Assembly: GCA_900315705.1 (NCBI GenBank)
Contig: ONAB01000006.1
Coordinates: 48,744-112,743, forward strand
From: an uncultured Bacteroidales bacterium
Lineage (GTDB): Bacteria > Bacteroidota > Bacteroidia > Bacteroidales > WCHB1-69
Length of the DNA stretch: 64,000 nucleotides
Reading direction: 5' to 3'
Positions 42,236-54,024 of the stretch are shown here, piece by piece. The notes below the pieces were generated by a model. It searched no databases and had not been told where the DNA came from. It saw only the letters and a program-made list of their open reading frames with translations. The stretch's first letter is position 1. Each line of letters begins with the position of its first letter. The translations under genes were made by a program, and so were the position numbers.

Positions 42236-44836
42236 ATGACCGACCGCCACGCCATACATACCAGACCCGCCTGCTCAGCTCGCCTCCACGGGGTGTGGAT
42301 TCTTCTCCTGACCGCTCTGCTTTTCCAGCCGCTGGCCGCGCAGACACTCTCCGGGAAAGTGTATGTGGTGAAAGAGCCCGGCGACACCACAGCGGCGCAA
42401 ATGGCCCAGCTGCAGTGGCTTAACACTGCCGTAGGCACCTACTCGGAAATGGACGGCTCCTTCAAACTGCCCTACGCCAACACCGACACCCTCGTGGTGC
42501 GGTACTCTTTCTACAAAACCGACACGCTCATCGTGAAACGGGGGAAAAAGCTGACCATCGTCATCAGCCCCACCAAGATGCTGCAGGAGGTGGTCATCTC
42601 CAAGCCCAGGAAACAGAAATATGTCCGCAAAGGCAACCCCGCCGTGATGTTGGTGGAAAAAGTCATCGAAAACAAGAACAATCACCGCATCGAATCCGCC
42701 GAAAGCTACAAATTGAAGAGCTACAAGAAGATGATTGCCACCTTTGGCAGGTTCACGATGAACTTCGAGAAAAACAGGTTCAACCGGCAGTTCTCCTTCC
42801 TGGCGAAATACATCGACACCATACCACAGGACACAGTGCCGGTGCTGACCATCGCCTTGCGCGAGAACCTCTCCGACCTTTACTACCAGAAAACACCCCG
42901 AAAACAGGTGGAATATGTGGTGGCCGAGCGGATGCAGGGCTTCGGCGAAACCTTGGAAGAGGAGGGAATGGGCACCAACCTGGACGCGATGTTCTCGGAT
43001 GTCAATATCTTCGACAATGACATCGACTTGATGCTCAACAAGTTCGTAAGCCCGCTATCCTCCACCTTGGCCACCACCTATTACCACTATTACATCACCG
43101 ACACTGTGCTGGTGGACAGCATATCCTGCATTGAGCTCACCTTCACGCCCGTCAACAGCAAGACCTTCGGATTCAACGGGCGGATGTACATCGTGAACGA
43201 CAGCACCTATGCCCTGAAGCGATACACCCTCAACGTGCCCGTCAAAATCAATATGAACTTTGTACGGCAGCTTGTAGTAGAACAGGACTTCACGAGGACC
43301 GACAGCGGCTGGTGGGCCCCTGCGAAGGCGGAGACCTTCGCGTCGTTTTCGCTGATAAAGCGGAAAAAGATGCGGCAAATCTACATTCGCCAGAACAAGG
43401 TGTGGTACGACTTCGAGGCCGGAGTCGGCATTCCCGACTCGCTGAAGATTGCGGCCGAAAACGGCGTCGTGATGGCCAAGACACTGCGGTACCGGCAGAA
43501 GCAATGGATGACGATGAGGCCCGTGCCCCTGACGGCCAAGGAGGCTTTCATCGACAGTCTGTCGAAGGAGTTGCGGCAGTTGCCCGTCATCAAGGCGTTG
43601 GAAACCACGGCGGAGATTCTCTCCACCGGCTACATCGCCACTGCCAAGGAGCGGAAAGAGAGCCGTTTCGACATCGGGCCGGTGTACAACTTCGTCAGCT
43701 ACAACCCGACAGAAGGGGTACGATTGCGGTTGGGAGGAATGACCACCGCCCAGATGCACAACCGCTGGTTTTTCTACGGCTATCTGGCCTACGGGCTCAG
43801 GGACCAGCGGTTCAAATACAGTTTCACGATGGCGCACAGCTTTGACGAGAAAAAGCGCCATATCAACGAGTCGCCGCGGCACGTCATCCTGTTCACCCAA
43901 AGCTACGACGTGGAGATGCCCGGACGGAGCTACTCTTATATGGACCGCGACAACTTCTTTATGTCGTACAACACCGGCGACCCGGAGCTTTCCGCGCAAT
44001 ATGTGCGGCGCACGCGGCTGCGCTATATGAAAGAGTGGGCCAACCGCTTCAGCGTGGACACGTGGCTGCAATACGAGAACAACGAGGCCACGGGGATGCT
44101 CGCCTACTGGCGCATCAACCGCGACGGCACCATCTCGCCGGTCAAGTCGTTCAACAGTATGGAATGGCGGCTGCAACTCCGCTGGGCGCCCGGCGAGCGG
44201 GTGTACAACAACCAGTCGGGCAAAGACAACCTCCTCCGACTCTCCAAAAACGCCCCGGTGTTCATCCTCACGCACACCGCTGGCATTATGGACCAGCTCC
44301 GATATCACCGCACCGACTTCTCGGTGGAGAAGCGGTTCTGGCTATCGGCCTTCGGACACATCGACGCGGAGACCAAGGGTGGCATAGTCTGGAACGCAGC
44401 GCCCTTCCCGAAGCTGTATTTCCCGCCCAGCAACCAATCCATCTTCCTGTCGCCCAACACCTTCTGCCTGATGAAGCCAATGGAGTTCATTATGGACCGC
44501 TACGTCAGTTTATACGCCACCTACCACTTGAAGGGGTGGATTTTCAACCGTATCCCACTATGGAACCGGCTGAATTGGCGCGAGGTCATCTCATTCAGCG
44601 GCATTTACGGCAGCATCACGCCCAAGAACATCCCGGGGCCCACCACACCAGGGCTCTATGTGCTGCCGGAGGGATGCGGGCAAATGGGGAAAATGCCCTA
44701 TATGGAACTCACCGCTGGCATCGAGAACATCTTCCAGGTGCTCCGCATCGACTATGTGCGCCGGCTCACCCATACCGAGGGCCTGAAGGGCTGGGGCAAA
44801 AACGGCATCCGGATTTCGATGCAGATCTCGTTCTAA
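42236..44836 (+). CDS. DUF5686 outer-membrane protein
   Basis: An 866-residue protein counted from ATG 42236, which opens a basic stretch and signal peptide ending PLAAQ; an upstream ATG at 42206 is possible. A carboxypeptidase-regulatory-like domain (LSGKVYVVKE...VVISPTKMLQEVVISKPRK, as separate strands) fills residues 37-125. The DUF5686 region follows with many aromatic beta strands to the C-terminal ISMQISF, as in a large outer-membrane barrel. It is not a classical TonB receptor because no plug domain is present. The family role is unknown, perhaps in envelope biogenesis. Confidence 0.85.
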   Translation: MTDRHAIHTRPACSARLHGVWILLLTALLFQPLAAQTLSGKVYVVKEPGDTTAAQMAQLQWLNTAVGTYSEMDGSFKLPYANTDTLVVRYSFYKTDTLIVKRGKKLTIVISPTKMLQEVVISKPRKQKYVRKGNPAVMLVEKVIENKNNHRIESAESYKLKSYKKMIATFGRFTMNFEKNRFNRQFSFLAKYIDTIPQDTVPVLTIALRENLSDLYYQKTPRKQVEYVVAERMQGFGETLEEEGMGTNLDAMFSDVNIFDNDIDLMLNKFVSPLSSTLATTYYHYYITDTVLVDSISCIELTFTPVNSKTFGFNGRMYIVNDSTYALKRYTLNVPVKINMNFVRQLVVEQDFTRTDSGWWAPAKAETFASFSLIKRKKMRQIYIRQNKVWYDFEAGVGIPDSLKIAAENGVVMAKTLRYRQKQWMTMRPVPLTAKEAFIDSLSKELRQLPVIKALETTAEILSTGYIATAKERKESRFDIGPVYNFVSYNPTEGVRLRLGGMTTAQMHNRWFFYGYLAYGLRDQRFKYSFTMAHSFDEKKRHINESPRHVILFTQSYDVEMPGRSYSYMDRDNFFMSYNTGDPELSAQYVRRTRLRYMKEWANRFSVDTWLQYENNEATGMLAYWRINRDGTISPVKSFNSMEWRLQLRWAPGERVYNNQSGKDNLLRLSKNAPVFILTHTAGIMDQLRYHRTDFSVEKRFWLSAFGHIDAETKGGIVWNAAPFPKLYFPPSNQSIFLSPNTFCLMKPMEFIMDRYVSLYATYHLKGWIFNRIPLWNRLNWREVISFSGIYGSITPKNIPGPTTPGLYVLPEGCGQMGKMPYMELTAGIENIFQVLRIDYVRRLTHTEGLKGWGKNGIRISMQISF

Positions 44837-44853
44837 GCCATTGAAAAAAAGAC

Positions 44854-44861
44854 TATTTTTG
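44854..44861 (+). promoter_or_regulatory. -7 promoter element of the SDR gene
   Basis: TATTTTTG, 91 bp before the ATG at 44953; the leader between shows no clear structure. Confidence 0.55.
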
Positions 44862-44952
44862 CATCCGAATAATTTGACAAACAGGATTCAACGATGGCGT
44901 TGAACACCTCCGTTGTCTTCTACCCGATTATTAACTATAAAAAATACTGATT

Positions 44953-45708
44953 ATGAATAAGATTGTACTGATAACAGGTGCCACGAGCGGCATTGGACTC
45001 GGCTGTGCCAGAAAATTCGCCGCCAATGGCGACAAACTGATTCTGACGGGTCGCAACGAGCAAAAATTGGAGGCTATCCGCAAGGAGCTGGCCGACCAGG
45101 GCACGCAGGTGTTGACCTTGGTCTTCGACGTGCGCGACCGCGAGCAGGCCACCCGCTGCATCAACGGGCTGCCCGATGAGTGGAAAGAGATCGACGTGCT
45201 GGTGAACAACGCCGGACTGGCCCTCGGATTAGAGCCCGAGTATGAAGGCAGTTTCGACGATTGGGAGACTATGATTGACACCAACATCAAGGGCTTGCTG
45301 ACGATGACGCGGCTCATCGTGCCGGGGATGGTGGCGCGCGACCGCGGGCACATCATCAATGTCGGCTCAGTGGCTGGCGACGCCGCCTACGCCAATGGGA
45401 ACGTCTATTGCGCCACCAAGTCGGCGGTGAAGACCTTGACCGACGGGTTGCGCCTCGACGTGGCCAGCAGCGCCGTGCGTGTGACGAATCTCAAGCCGGG
45501 ACTGGTGGAGACCAACTTCAGCAACACCCGTTTTCACGGTGACACCGAGCGCGCCGCCAACGTCTATAAGGGCATCAAGCCGCTGACGGGGGACGACATT
45601 GCCGACGTGGCTGTCTATGCCGCCAACGCTCCCGCCCACGTGCAGATTGCCGAGGTGCTCATCCTGGCCACCCATCAGGGCAGCGGCAGCGTCATCGTGC
45701 GGAAGTAG
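44953..45708 (+). CDS. Short-chain dehydrogenase (SDR, YdfG-like)
   Basis: A 251-residue classical SDR. The dinucleotide motif TGATSGIG is at residues 8-15, LVNNAGLA follows the fourth strand, and the catalytic pair is Tyr-X3-Lys in VYCATKSA with Ser in VGSVAG. TGRNEQKLE after the second strand favours NADP. The end resembles E. coli YdfG, which oxidises serine and 3-hydroxy acids. Its last 17 bp overlap the convergent HD-domain gene. Confidence 0.92.
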   Translation: MNKIVLITGATSGIGLGCARKFAANGDKLILTGRNEQKLEAIRKELADQGTQVLTLVFDVRDREQATRCINGLPDEWKEIDVLVNNAGLALGLEPEYEGSFDDWETMIDTNIKGLLTMTRLIVPGMVARDRGHIINVGSVAGDAAYANGNVYCATKSAVKTLTDGLRLDVASSAVRVTNLKPGLVETNFSNTRFHGDTERAANVYKGIKPLTGDDIADVAVYAANAPAHVQIAEVLILATHQGSGSVIVRK

Positions 45709-46345
45709 CCAGGAACGTATCGATAATGTTCTCCCAATACTCGTCGAAAAGTCGGCGGAGTTGGGGCTCGTCGTCAATGATTTGGCGCAGGAGTTCCAGG
45801 CGTTTGGCACTGGGCGAGTCGGGAAACCAGAGTTTGAGATAGCCGTTGCGGCCGTATTTCTCGTGGAGGTGCTGCACCGTCCGCTCATAATGTCCGGCCT
45901 TGTCCAATTCGGGATAGTGTTCCAAACCAAATTGCACCGTGCGGCGGACAATTGTCTCGGGGTCGATAAAGCGGTCGGCTTCGGCCACTATGCGCCCGTA
46001 CAGTGTGCGCGGGGCGTGGTCTGCCGAGGCCCGGTGGTCCTCCGCCGCACAGGCCATCGTCTCAATCTGCTCGGGCGAGAACCATTGCAAAAGGTTCCGG
46101 TCGGCACGGATGATAGTGCCGGACACCAAGTGGTGCCGCTCGCGACCCTCACATAAGCCTGTATCGTGATAGGCGGCAATGACATACGCCATCTCCGCAT
46201 CCGCACCGGTTTGTTCGGCCAACTCCAGGCTCTGCCGGATGACCATCTCCGCGTGGTCGCGACGGTGCGCCGCGTCAAAAGTGTCGTAGCGGGGCAATAT
46301 CTCGCGCTCAATGTATGCCTGTAAATCCTGACGAATCGTTTTCAT
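45692..46345 (-). CDS. HD-domain phosphohydrolase
   Basis: A 217-residue HD-superfamily protein. Metal ligands are visible as HRRDHAEMVI (first His), YVIAAYHDTG (His-Asp) and, further on, VAEADRF (Asp). ERHHLVSG is an extra conserved segment. Such proteins hydrolyse nucleotides or other phosphoesters; the substrate is unknown. It overlaps the SDR gene tail to tail by 17 bp. Confidence 0.85.
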   Translation of the reverse strand: MKTIRQDLQAYIEREILPRYDTFDAAHRRDHAEMVIRQSLELAEQTGADAEMAYVIAAYHDTGLCEGRERHHLVSGTIIRADRNLLQWFSPEQIETMACAAEDHRASADHAPRTLYGRIVAEADRFIDPETIVRRTVQFGLEHYPELDKAGHYERTVQHLHEKYGRNGYLKLWFPDSPSAKRLELLRQIIDDEPQLRRLFDEYWENIIDTFLATSAR

Positions 46346-46373
46346 CCCATTATTTCATCACTACGACTGTTTT

Positions 46374-48854
<2,481 letters not shown>

Positions 48855-48874
48855 TCAAAAAAATCATCTTGAAC

Positions 48875-48994
48875 TTACCGCACCACCACCTTACACTCTA
48901 TGGTGGTGCCGTCTTCTCGGTATGCGTTCAACATATTCCGGAAGGCACGGGGAAGATAACCGTTCTCCGGATTGGTGGCATCGAGAGTAAGAAG
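48875..48994 (-). pseudogene. Relic of a T9SS protein C-terminus
   Basis: The minus strand reads ...TNPENGYLPRAFRNMLNAYREDGTTIECKVVVR before TAA at 48875-48877 (given here in part). The end is nearly that of the M6 protease (LKAYRTDGTSVVRKVVVR). A TACATTTG promoter element stands at 48998-49005, so a promoter and a 3' end survive without the gene body. The element may now serve GH97. Confidence 0.5.
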
Positions 48995-49082
48995 GCGCAA
49001 ATGTACAAAAAAATCCAGACCTTTGCCCTTTTCTTTCAAAAAAAACAATTGTTCATAACGTTATTGAAAAAAAACATCACTT

Positions 49083-49096
49083 GTAACATTTGTTAC
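49083..49096. promoter_or_regulatory. Palindromic operator upstream of hcp
   Basis: GTAACATTTGTTAC, inside TTGTAACATTTGTTACGC, is a clear inverted repeat of the Crp/Fnr type. It lies about 65 bp before the hcp start and 20-25 bp before a TTATTTTGC -7-like element, the position of an activator. A second palindrome, ATAACGTTAT, is at 49055-49064. HcpR-type regulators are the expected binders. Confidence 0.6.
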
Positions 49097-49161
49097 GCTT
49101 TTTCCGCAGAAAAGGCCATTATTTTGCAGCAAAATTGAAACCAAACCAAAACATATTAGAA

Positions 49162-50823
49162 ATGAATGAGAAAATGTTCTGTTTCCAATGTCAGGAAACC
49201 GCCGGAGGCACCGGCTGCAAGATTTCGGGCGTGTGCGGCAAGAATCCGCAAGTAGCCCACGCACAAGACCTGTTGACTTATGTCCTTAAGGGATTGGGGG
49301 TCATCGCCAACCATCACCAACACGGCTGCGGCCATGATTATTGCGACTTTCGCAAGAGCATCCACGCCTTCGTGAACGACGCGCTGTTTTCGACCATCAC
49401 CAACGCCAACTTCGACATAGAGAGCATCTACGACCGCATCGATGCCGGCCTGAAACTGCGCGACACGTTTAAGGACCGCGTCACCAACAAGAAAGGCATC
49501 GTCCTTCCCCAACTCGACGTGTTGGATTGGGATGCCACCCGTGAGCAATACGACAAGAAAGCCCAAACCGTGGGCGTTTTGGCCGAAGCCAACGAGGACA
49601 TCCGCTCCTTGAAGGAACTCACCATATATGGCCTCAAGGGCATGGCCGCCTACCTCGAACACGCCGCCCGCCTCGGTCAGGTGGATGGCGACATCAACGA
49701 GTACATTTTACAGACCTTGGGGCAGTTGGTCACCAGCAACGATGCCAACGAACTCACCGCCTTGGCGCTCAAGACCGGCGAATACGGCGTGAAAGCCATG
49801 GCCTTGCTTGACAAAGCCAACACCACCGCCTACGGCAACCCCGAAATCACGGAGGTGAACATCGGCGTGGGCAACCGTCCGGGCATCCTCGTCAGCGGCC
49901 ACGACCTCAACGACATCGAGCAACTGCTCGAACAGAGCAAGGACGCGGGCATCGACATCTACACGCACAGCGAGATGCTGCCGGCGCATTACTACCCCAA
50001 ACTGAAACAATACAGCCACCTGAAGGGCAACTACGGCAACGCTTGGTGGAAGCAACGCGAGGAGTTCGAGAGCTTCAACGGCCCGATTTTGTTCACCACC
50101 AACTGCATCGTGCCGCCCACGGCCAACGCGACCTACAAAGACCGCGTGTTCACCACCAACAGCACGGGCTTCCCAGGTTGGAAGCACATCCCCGCCGACG
50201 CCAACGGCAAGAAGGACTTCAGCGAAATCATCGCCTTAGCCAAGACCTGCCAAGCCCCGAAGGAGATCGAGACGGGCAAGATCGTAGGCGGCTTCGCCCA
50301 CGAGCAGGTGTTTGCCCTCGCCGACAAGGTTGTGGAAGCTGTGAAGAGCGGCGCCATCCGCAAGTTCGTGGTGATGGCGGGCTGCGACGGCCGTATGAAG
50401 AGCCGCCAGTACTACACCGACTTCGCCAAAGCGCTTCCTAAGGATTGCGTCATTCTCACGGCAGGTTGCGCCAAATACAAGTACAACAAACTCGGCTTGG
50501 GCGACATCAACGGTATCCCGCGCATTTTGGATGCCGGACAGTGCAACGACAGCTATTCTTTGGCCCTCATCGCATTGAAACTGAAGGAAGTGTTTGGCTT
50601 GGACGACGTGAACCAGTTGCCCATCGCCTACAACATCGCATGGTACGAGCAGAAGGCCGTCATCGTCCTGCTCGCCCTGCTCAGCCTCGGCGTGAAGAAC
50701 ATCCACCTTGGGCCAACTTTGCCCGGCTTCCTCTCGCCCAATGTGACCAAAGTGCTGGTCGAGAACTTCGGCATTGGCGGGATTAGTACGGTGGAAGAGG
50801 ATTTGAAGAGGTTTGGGATTTAA
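49162..50823 (+). CDS. hcp: Hydroxylamine reductase / hybrid cluster protein
   Basis: Hcp carries a [4Fe-4S] cluster and a hybrid Fe-S-O cluster and detoxifies nitric oxide and hydroxylamine. The 553-residue protein has the N-terminal Cys7-X2-Cys10-X8-Cys19-X5-Cys25 pattern of anaerobe-type Hcp. The hybrid-cluster ligands appear in [20 protein letters not shown] and [11 protein letters not shown], with GQCNDSYS further on. I chose ATG 49162 since it places the cysteines at their normal positions. It has a strong terminator and stands as a single gene. Regulation by the Crp/Fnr protein at 53360 is likely. Confidence 0.96.
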   Translation: MNEKMFCFQCQETAGGTGCKISGVCGKNPQVAHAQDLLTYVLKGLGVIANHHQHGCGHDYCDFRKSIHAFVNDALFSTITNANFDIESIYDRIDAGLKLRDTFKDRVTNKKGIVLPQLDVLDWDATREQYDKKAQTVGVLAEANEDIRSLKELTIYGLKGMAAYLEHAARLGQVDGDINEYILQTLGQLVTSNDANELTALALKTGEYGVKAMALLDKANTTAYGNPEITEVNIGVGNRPGILVSGHDLNDIEQLLEQSKDAGIDIYTHSEMLPAHYYPKLKQYSHLKGNYGNAWWKQREEFESFNGPILFTTNCIVPPTANATYKDRVFTTNSTGFPGWKHIPADANGKKDFSEIIALAKTCQAPKEIETGKIVGGFAHEQVFALADKVVEAVKSGAIRKFVVMAGCDGRMKSRQYYTDFAKALPKDCVILTAGCAKYKYNKLGLGDINGIPRILDAGQCNDSYSLALIALKLKEVFGLDDVNQLPIAYNIAWYEQKAVIVLLALLSLGVKNIHLGPTLPGFLSPNVTKVLVENFGIGGISTVEEDLKRFGI

Positions 50824-50844
50824 TAGATGTTTGGTTATATGAAA

Positions 50845-50884
50845 TGGGACGCGGAACGGTGGTTAGTTTCGCGTCCCACGTTTT
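50845..50884 (+). terminator. Terminator of hcp
   Basis: A 13-bp stem (50845-50857 with 50866-50878, one G-T pair), loop GGTGGTTA, then CGTTTTAATT. Confidence 0.85.
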
Positions 50885-50886
50885 AA

Positions 50887-51573
50887 TTATTGTGCAGTGA
50901 AAGAAGCAAAATGATCTTTTATCCGTTCATAACAATGAAAATATGCCATTTGTTGTCCGTATTGCTTTGTATGTAAAATCGGAATAAGTTTCTGACCTGT
51001 ATTCAGATGATATGTTACTCCGCATATTTCTAAAAAAGGATGATCACTTTGATTAACAGCCTCATAGTATGGGGGATGATTGTTAATACCTTTTTCCTTT
51101 GGCTTTGCCTTGACCAAATAGTCCGTATTGGTTTGATATAATCCAAAAAATTGCAACCAGTAATTGACTTGTTGTGACATAGGGAAAATATACTCTATTG
51201 TAGTCTGTTGACAAATAATTGAATAAATTCATTCAAATCCATTTTTTGCAATAGATTCAGGGATTAAGACTGTTTTACCTTTAGGAGCATAAGGTAAAGA
51301 TTCATTACATAGATTCGTAACATAGATTTTATCTGCTTTATATTTGTTGTTTGTAATTTCGAGCACTTGTCCAATACTTTTTGTTGCAAAATCAAATTTC
51401 TTTTTTTCTGAACCTTTTTTAGGTTTGTCATCAAAATAATAATCAGAAAAAAGAGCATAATTGGCAATGGTGTCAGATGATTGCAAACGAGGATCATGTC
51501 CAATAAGTAATACTTTGGGATTTACCCCTTTTTCAATAAAAGGATTCCAATCTTTACAATAATTGTCATTCAT
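50887..51573 (-). pseudogene. Uracil-DNA-glycosylase-like protein split by an in-frame TGA
   Basis: Two frames, 51573-51229 and 51180-50887, are in the same phase. Only one TGA (51231-51229) and 16 open codons (IYSIICQQTTIEYIFP) separate them. Together they give about 228 residues. VLLIGHDPRLQSSD and YVTNLCNESLPYAPKG resemble the UDG superfamily as I remember it; the second part ends in AYFHCYERIKDHF. The AT-rich composition differs from hcp next to it, so this may be acquired DNA. Either one nonsense mutation inactivated the gene or the first part alone is made. Confidence 0.55.
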
Positions 51574-51620
51574 AACTTAATATTCTTTATAACAGCCAGT
51601 AACTGACTAAATCAATACAA

Positions 51621-53306
51621 TTATTTCCTAATCACCTCCCACCGTCCGCCTTTGGCAGGGCCAATGTGCCGGATGATTCCGTTGTCCTTCAGCCATTTGA
51701 TGTTTTTCTCCATCGCCGTCGTGCTCATGCCTAACAATTCCGCCAATCGGCGTGTCGATATGGACGGGTTTTGGATGAGACAGCGGATGATGGTCATGCG
51801 GTTTTCACCCAACTTTTCACCCAACCTATCATCGGAGTTTTCACCCAACTTTTCACCCAACCTATCGCCCGAATTTTCATCTTGCACCTTTGGGTTTTCT
51901 TCAACGATTTCCCAATGGCCGCCTTTGTCTGGGCCGACACGAGAAACGATGCCTTGTATTTGCATTTTCTTTATGTGAATCTGTACGTTACGAGAGGCAA
52001 TGGATAATTCTTTAGCAATTTCCTTAGCCGAAATTGATGGCTTTTGCCTCATCAATTGAACGATCTTGACTTGTGTTTCCGAAAGATTTTCTACGATGTT
52101 TTCTACGATGTTTTCTACGATGCTTTTCTGGGACGTTTCTCCGTAGTTTTCACCCAACCTGTTTCCGCCTTGCTCTTGTGTCTCGTTTTCGTTGAATAGG
52201 GCACTCTTCAAAGCGGCGAAATGCACACGCAAGCCTGTTCCAAGCAATTCGTACCTCGGCTTTGCAGCACCTAGGTCGGTGCAGGCATTGCAGATTTTCT
52301 GTATGCCGCGCCCCCAAGTCTCGATGTAGCCGGCATAATAGAAAGCATTGGCGATGTTTTCGTTGTAGGGTATCGATTCGTGTGGTTCCATCAAGGTTTC
52401 CACTGTCCAGTTTTCGGGCAAGATGCAGCGGTTGCTGATGATGATGGCCTCGTCCTCGATGCGGATTTGTATGGGCGTGCCAAACATGTAGCAGTTGTGG
52501 GCAATGGCGTTGTAAACCGCTTCGCGTATAGCATCGCGTGCAAACGGATAGGTCTCAACTCTCCTGTCGTGTTCGTAGGTGATTTTCGCCTTCAAGTATT
52601 TCAGGTAAATCAGGTCTATCACCTTATCGGCAATCTTGATGAGCGAATCCTCCAACACATCCTGATAGAGCAAGTCGGCATTGCCGCTGAAACGGCCTAT
52701 CTTCACATAGCTGCCCACTTGGACCCGACTCGGGTCGCTGTGGAAAAGCAACACTGCCGAGCGTTTCAGTTTGCCGTCGGCCATCAGGTGGAGTTTGTTC
52801 AACAATTCCTCGTTGGAAATGTCCAAATCCTCCTGGGTCATTCGCTTGCTTCTCAAGGCTTCGCGACGGAATATCTTGAAGCTGTCGCCGTCGAGGTCGT
52901 CAACCGTAACGTCGTCAATGGTGACATCCTCCCAACGGAACCCTATCCTGCGCATAATGAATGCCGAAAGTGCATTTCCTGTCAACAACTGCTTGGTGCT
53001 GCCACTGCGATAATGGAACTCGCCGTGATAACTGACAGGGAAGGCACTGGGTTCGACTTTTATCGCGATATAGTCCTTACCGTCCTTCTCCAAAAGACTG
53101 ACTTCAGGCATGATTCCCAATCCCGCTTGCACTTGGTTGGGAATGTCCTCCATCAGTTTCTTCGCATTGGGCAGACCCACAATGTCGCCTTTGTCGTTGA
53201 CACCGACATAGATGGTCCCGCCTTGCGCATTGGCAAAGCCACAAAGCCATTTCAGGTACTCTGTCCGCCACGATTCCTTATATTCTATGTTCTGGTTTTC
53301 CGCCAT
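51621..53306 (-). CDS. AlbA_2 (Schlafen-like) ATP-binding transcriptional regulator
   Basis: A 561-residue protein of the putative transcriptional regulator group. An AlbA_2 domain at residues 1-115 (EYKESWRTEYLKWLCGFANAQGG) leads to a HATPase_c_4 region (FARDAIREAVYNAIAHN, then YIETWGRGIQKI) and two winged-helix domains, each ending in a GPxKGGxWEV motif. The linker between the domains holds short tandem repeats (IVEN three times; a 12-residue RLGEKLGEN unit twice). The ATG at 53306 fits a TACCTTTG element at 53328-53335. Relatives are common in mobile and defence regions; DNA target unknown. Confidence 0.82.
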   Translation of the reverse strand: MAENQNIEYKESWRTEYLKWLCGFANAQGGTIYVGVNDKGDIVGLPNAKKLMEDIPNQVQAGLGIMPEVSLLEKDGKDYIAIKVEPSAFPVSYHGEFHYRSGSTKQLLTGNALSAFIMRRIGFRWEDVTIDDVTVDDLDGDSFKIFRREALRSKRMTQEDLDISNEELLNKLHLMADGKLKRSAVLLFHSDPSRVQVGSYVKIGRFSGNADLLYQDVLEDSLIKIADKVIDLIYLKYLKAKITYEHDRRVETYPFARDAIREAVYNAIAHNCYMFGTPIQIRIEDEAIIISNRCILPENWTVETLMEPHESIPYNENIANAFYYAGYIETWGRGIQKICNACTDLGAAKPRYELLGTGLRVHFAALKSALFNENETQEQGGNRLGENYGETSQKSIVENIVENIVENLSETQVKIVQLMRQKPSISAKEIAKELSIASRNVQIHIKKMQIQGIVSRVGPDKGGHWEIVEENPKVQDENSGDRLGEKLGENSDDRLGEKLGENRMTIIRCLIQNPSISTRRLAELLGMSTTAMEKNIKWLKDNGIIRHIGPAKGGRWEVIRK

Positions 53307-53327
53307 AATGGGATTGGAAATCATCGG

Positions 53328-53335
53328 CAAAGGTA
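53328..53335 (-). promoter_or_regulatory. -7 promoter element of the AlbA_2 gene
   Basis: TACCTTTG on the minus strand, 21 bp before ATG 53306. It rules out the longer upstream frame as coding. Confidence 0.55.
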
Positions 53336-53359
53336 CAACTTTTTGGGGTTTTTCACAAC

Positions 53360-53965
53360 CTATCGTTTCCCATATCCCTTCCCATCCTTTACAATCACCC
53401 CTTCGCTCAGCATTTCCGACAAAACGCGGCTGAGCGAGGGTCGTGTCGCGCCCAATTCTTGGGCGACGGCGGCCACGGAGGTGATGCTCCCGTGCTTGTC
53501 AAGATATTCGACGACGCGGTTGCGAAGCCCGTTGACGGCAAACGAGCGCATCTTGCCGCTGAGGAAGTTGCTCCGGTTCGACAGCACCTCCAAGAAAGCC
53601 CGCAACACGGTCGGCTCCTGTTGCATGAAATCGAAAAACGCCTCGCGGTTGATGTGCCACACAGCGCAGTCGGTCATGGCGGTGACTTCCACAGGTATGC
53701 TGTTCTGCGATGCGAAAAGGAAAGCCGGAGCTAATAACATAGGTGCTTTCAGCTTGTCAACCAACACCTCCCGACCTTCCTCGCCCATCATTCGTGCATC
53801 GGCCCTGCCTTCGACGAGAATCATCAGCGAGCGGCAAGGGTCGGCAGCACGAAGGATCAGTTTGCCGGCGGCATACTGCTGCCTTCGGCAGGGCTGACTG
53901 AGCAACCATTCCAAAGCCTCTCCCGAACATCCTTCAAAAAGTTTCAATCGTTTGAGTTCTTCCAT
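53360..53965 (-). CDS. Crp/Fnr family transcriptional regulator, probably HcpR-like
   Basis: A 201-residue regulator with an N-terminal cyclic-nucleotide-binding-type sensor domain (residues 1-120, FEGCSGEALEWLLSQP to AVWHINREAFFDF) and a C-terminal Crp-type helix-turn-helix (SVAAVAQELGATRPSLSRVLSEM). No Fnr-type four-cysteine cluster is seen. Its closeness to hcp (3 kb) and the Crp-type palindrome before hcp suggest it senses nitrosative stress, as HcpR does in Porphyromonas. A GTAAC half site just upstream of its own start hints at self-control. Confidence 0.85.
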   Translation of the reverse strand: MEELKRLKLFEGCSGEALEWLLSQPCRRQQYAAGKLILRAADPCRSLMILVEGRADARMMGEEGREVLVDKLKAPMLLAPAFLFASQNSIPVEVTAMTDCAVWHINREAFFDFMQQEPTVLRAFLEVLSNRSNFLSGKMRSFAVNGLRNRVVEYLDKHGSITSVAAVAQELGATRPSLSRVLSEMLSEGVIVKDGKGYGKR

Positions 53966-54024
53966 TGTAACGTATTATTTGGATACGATGGCAAAAAAAT
54001 GTCAAAGAAACAAACTCTTGTCCA

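Noticed and set aside
51229-51231. TGA read as Trp (alternative code)
   Set aside because: TGA ends many intact genes, for example hydE, the Z1 and DUF4420 genes.
51800-51880. CRISPR array suggested by repeated ACCCAACTTTTCACCC-like units
   Set aside because: The repeats are in frame inside the regulator gene, with no unique spacers and no cas genes.
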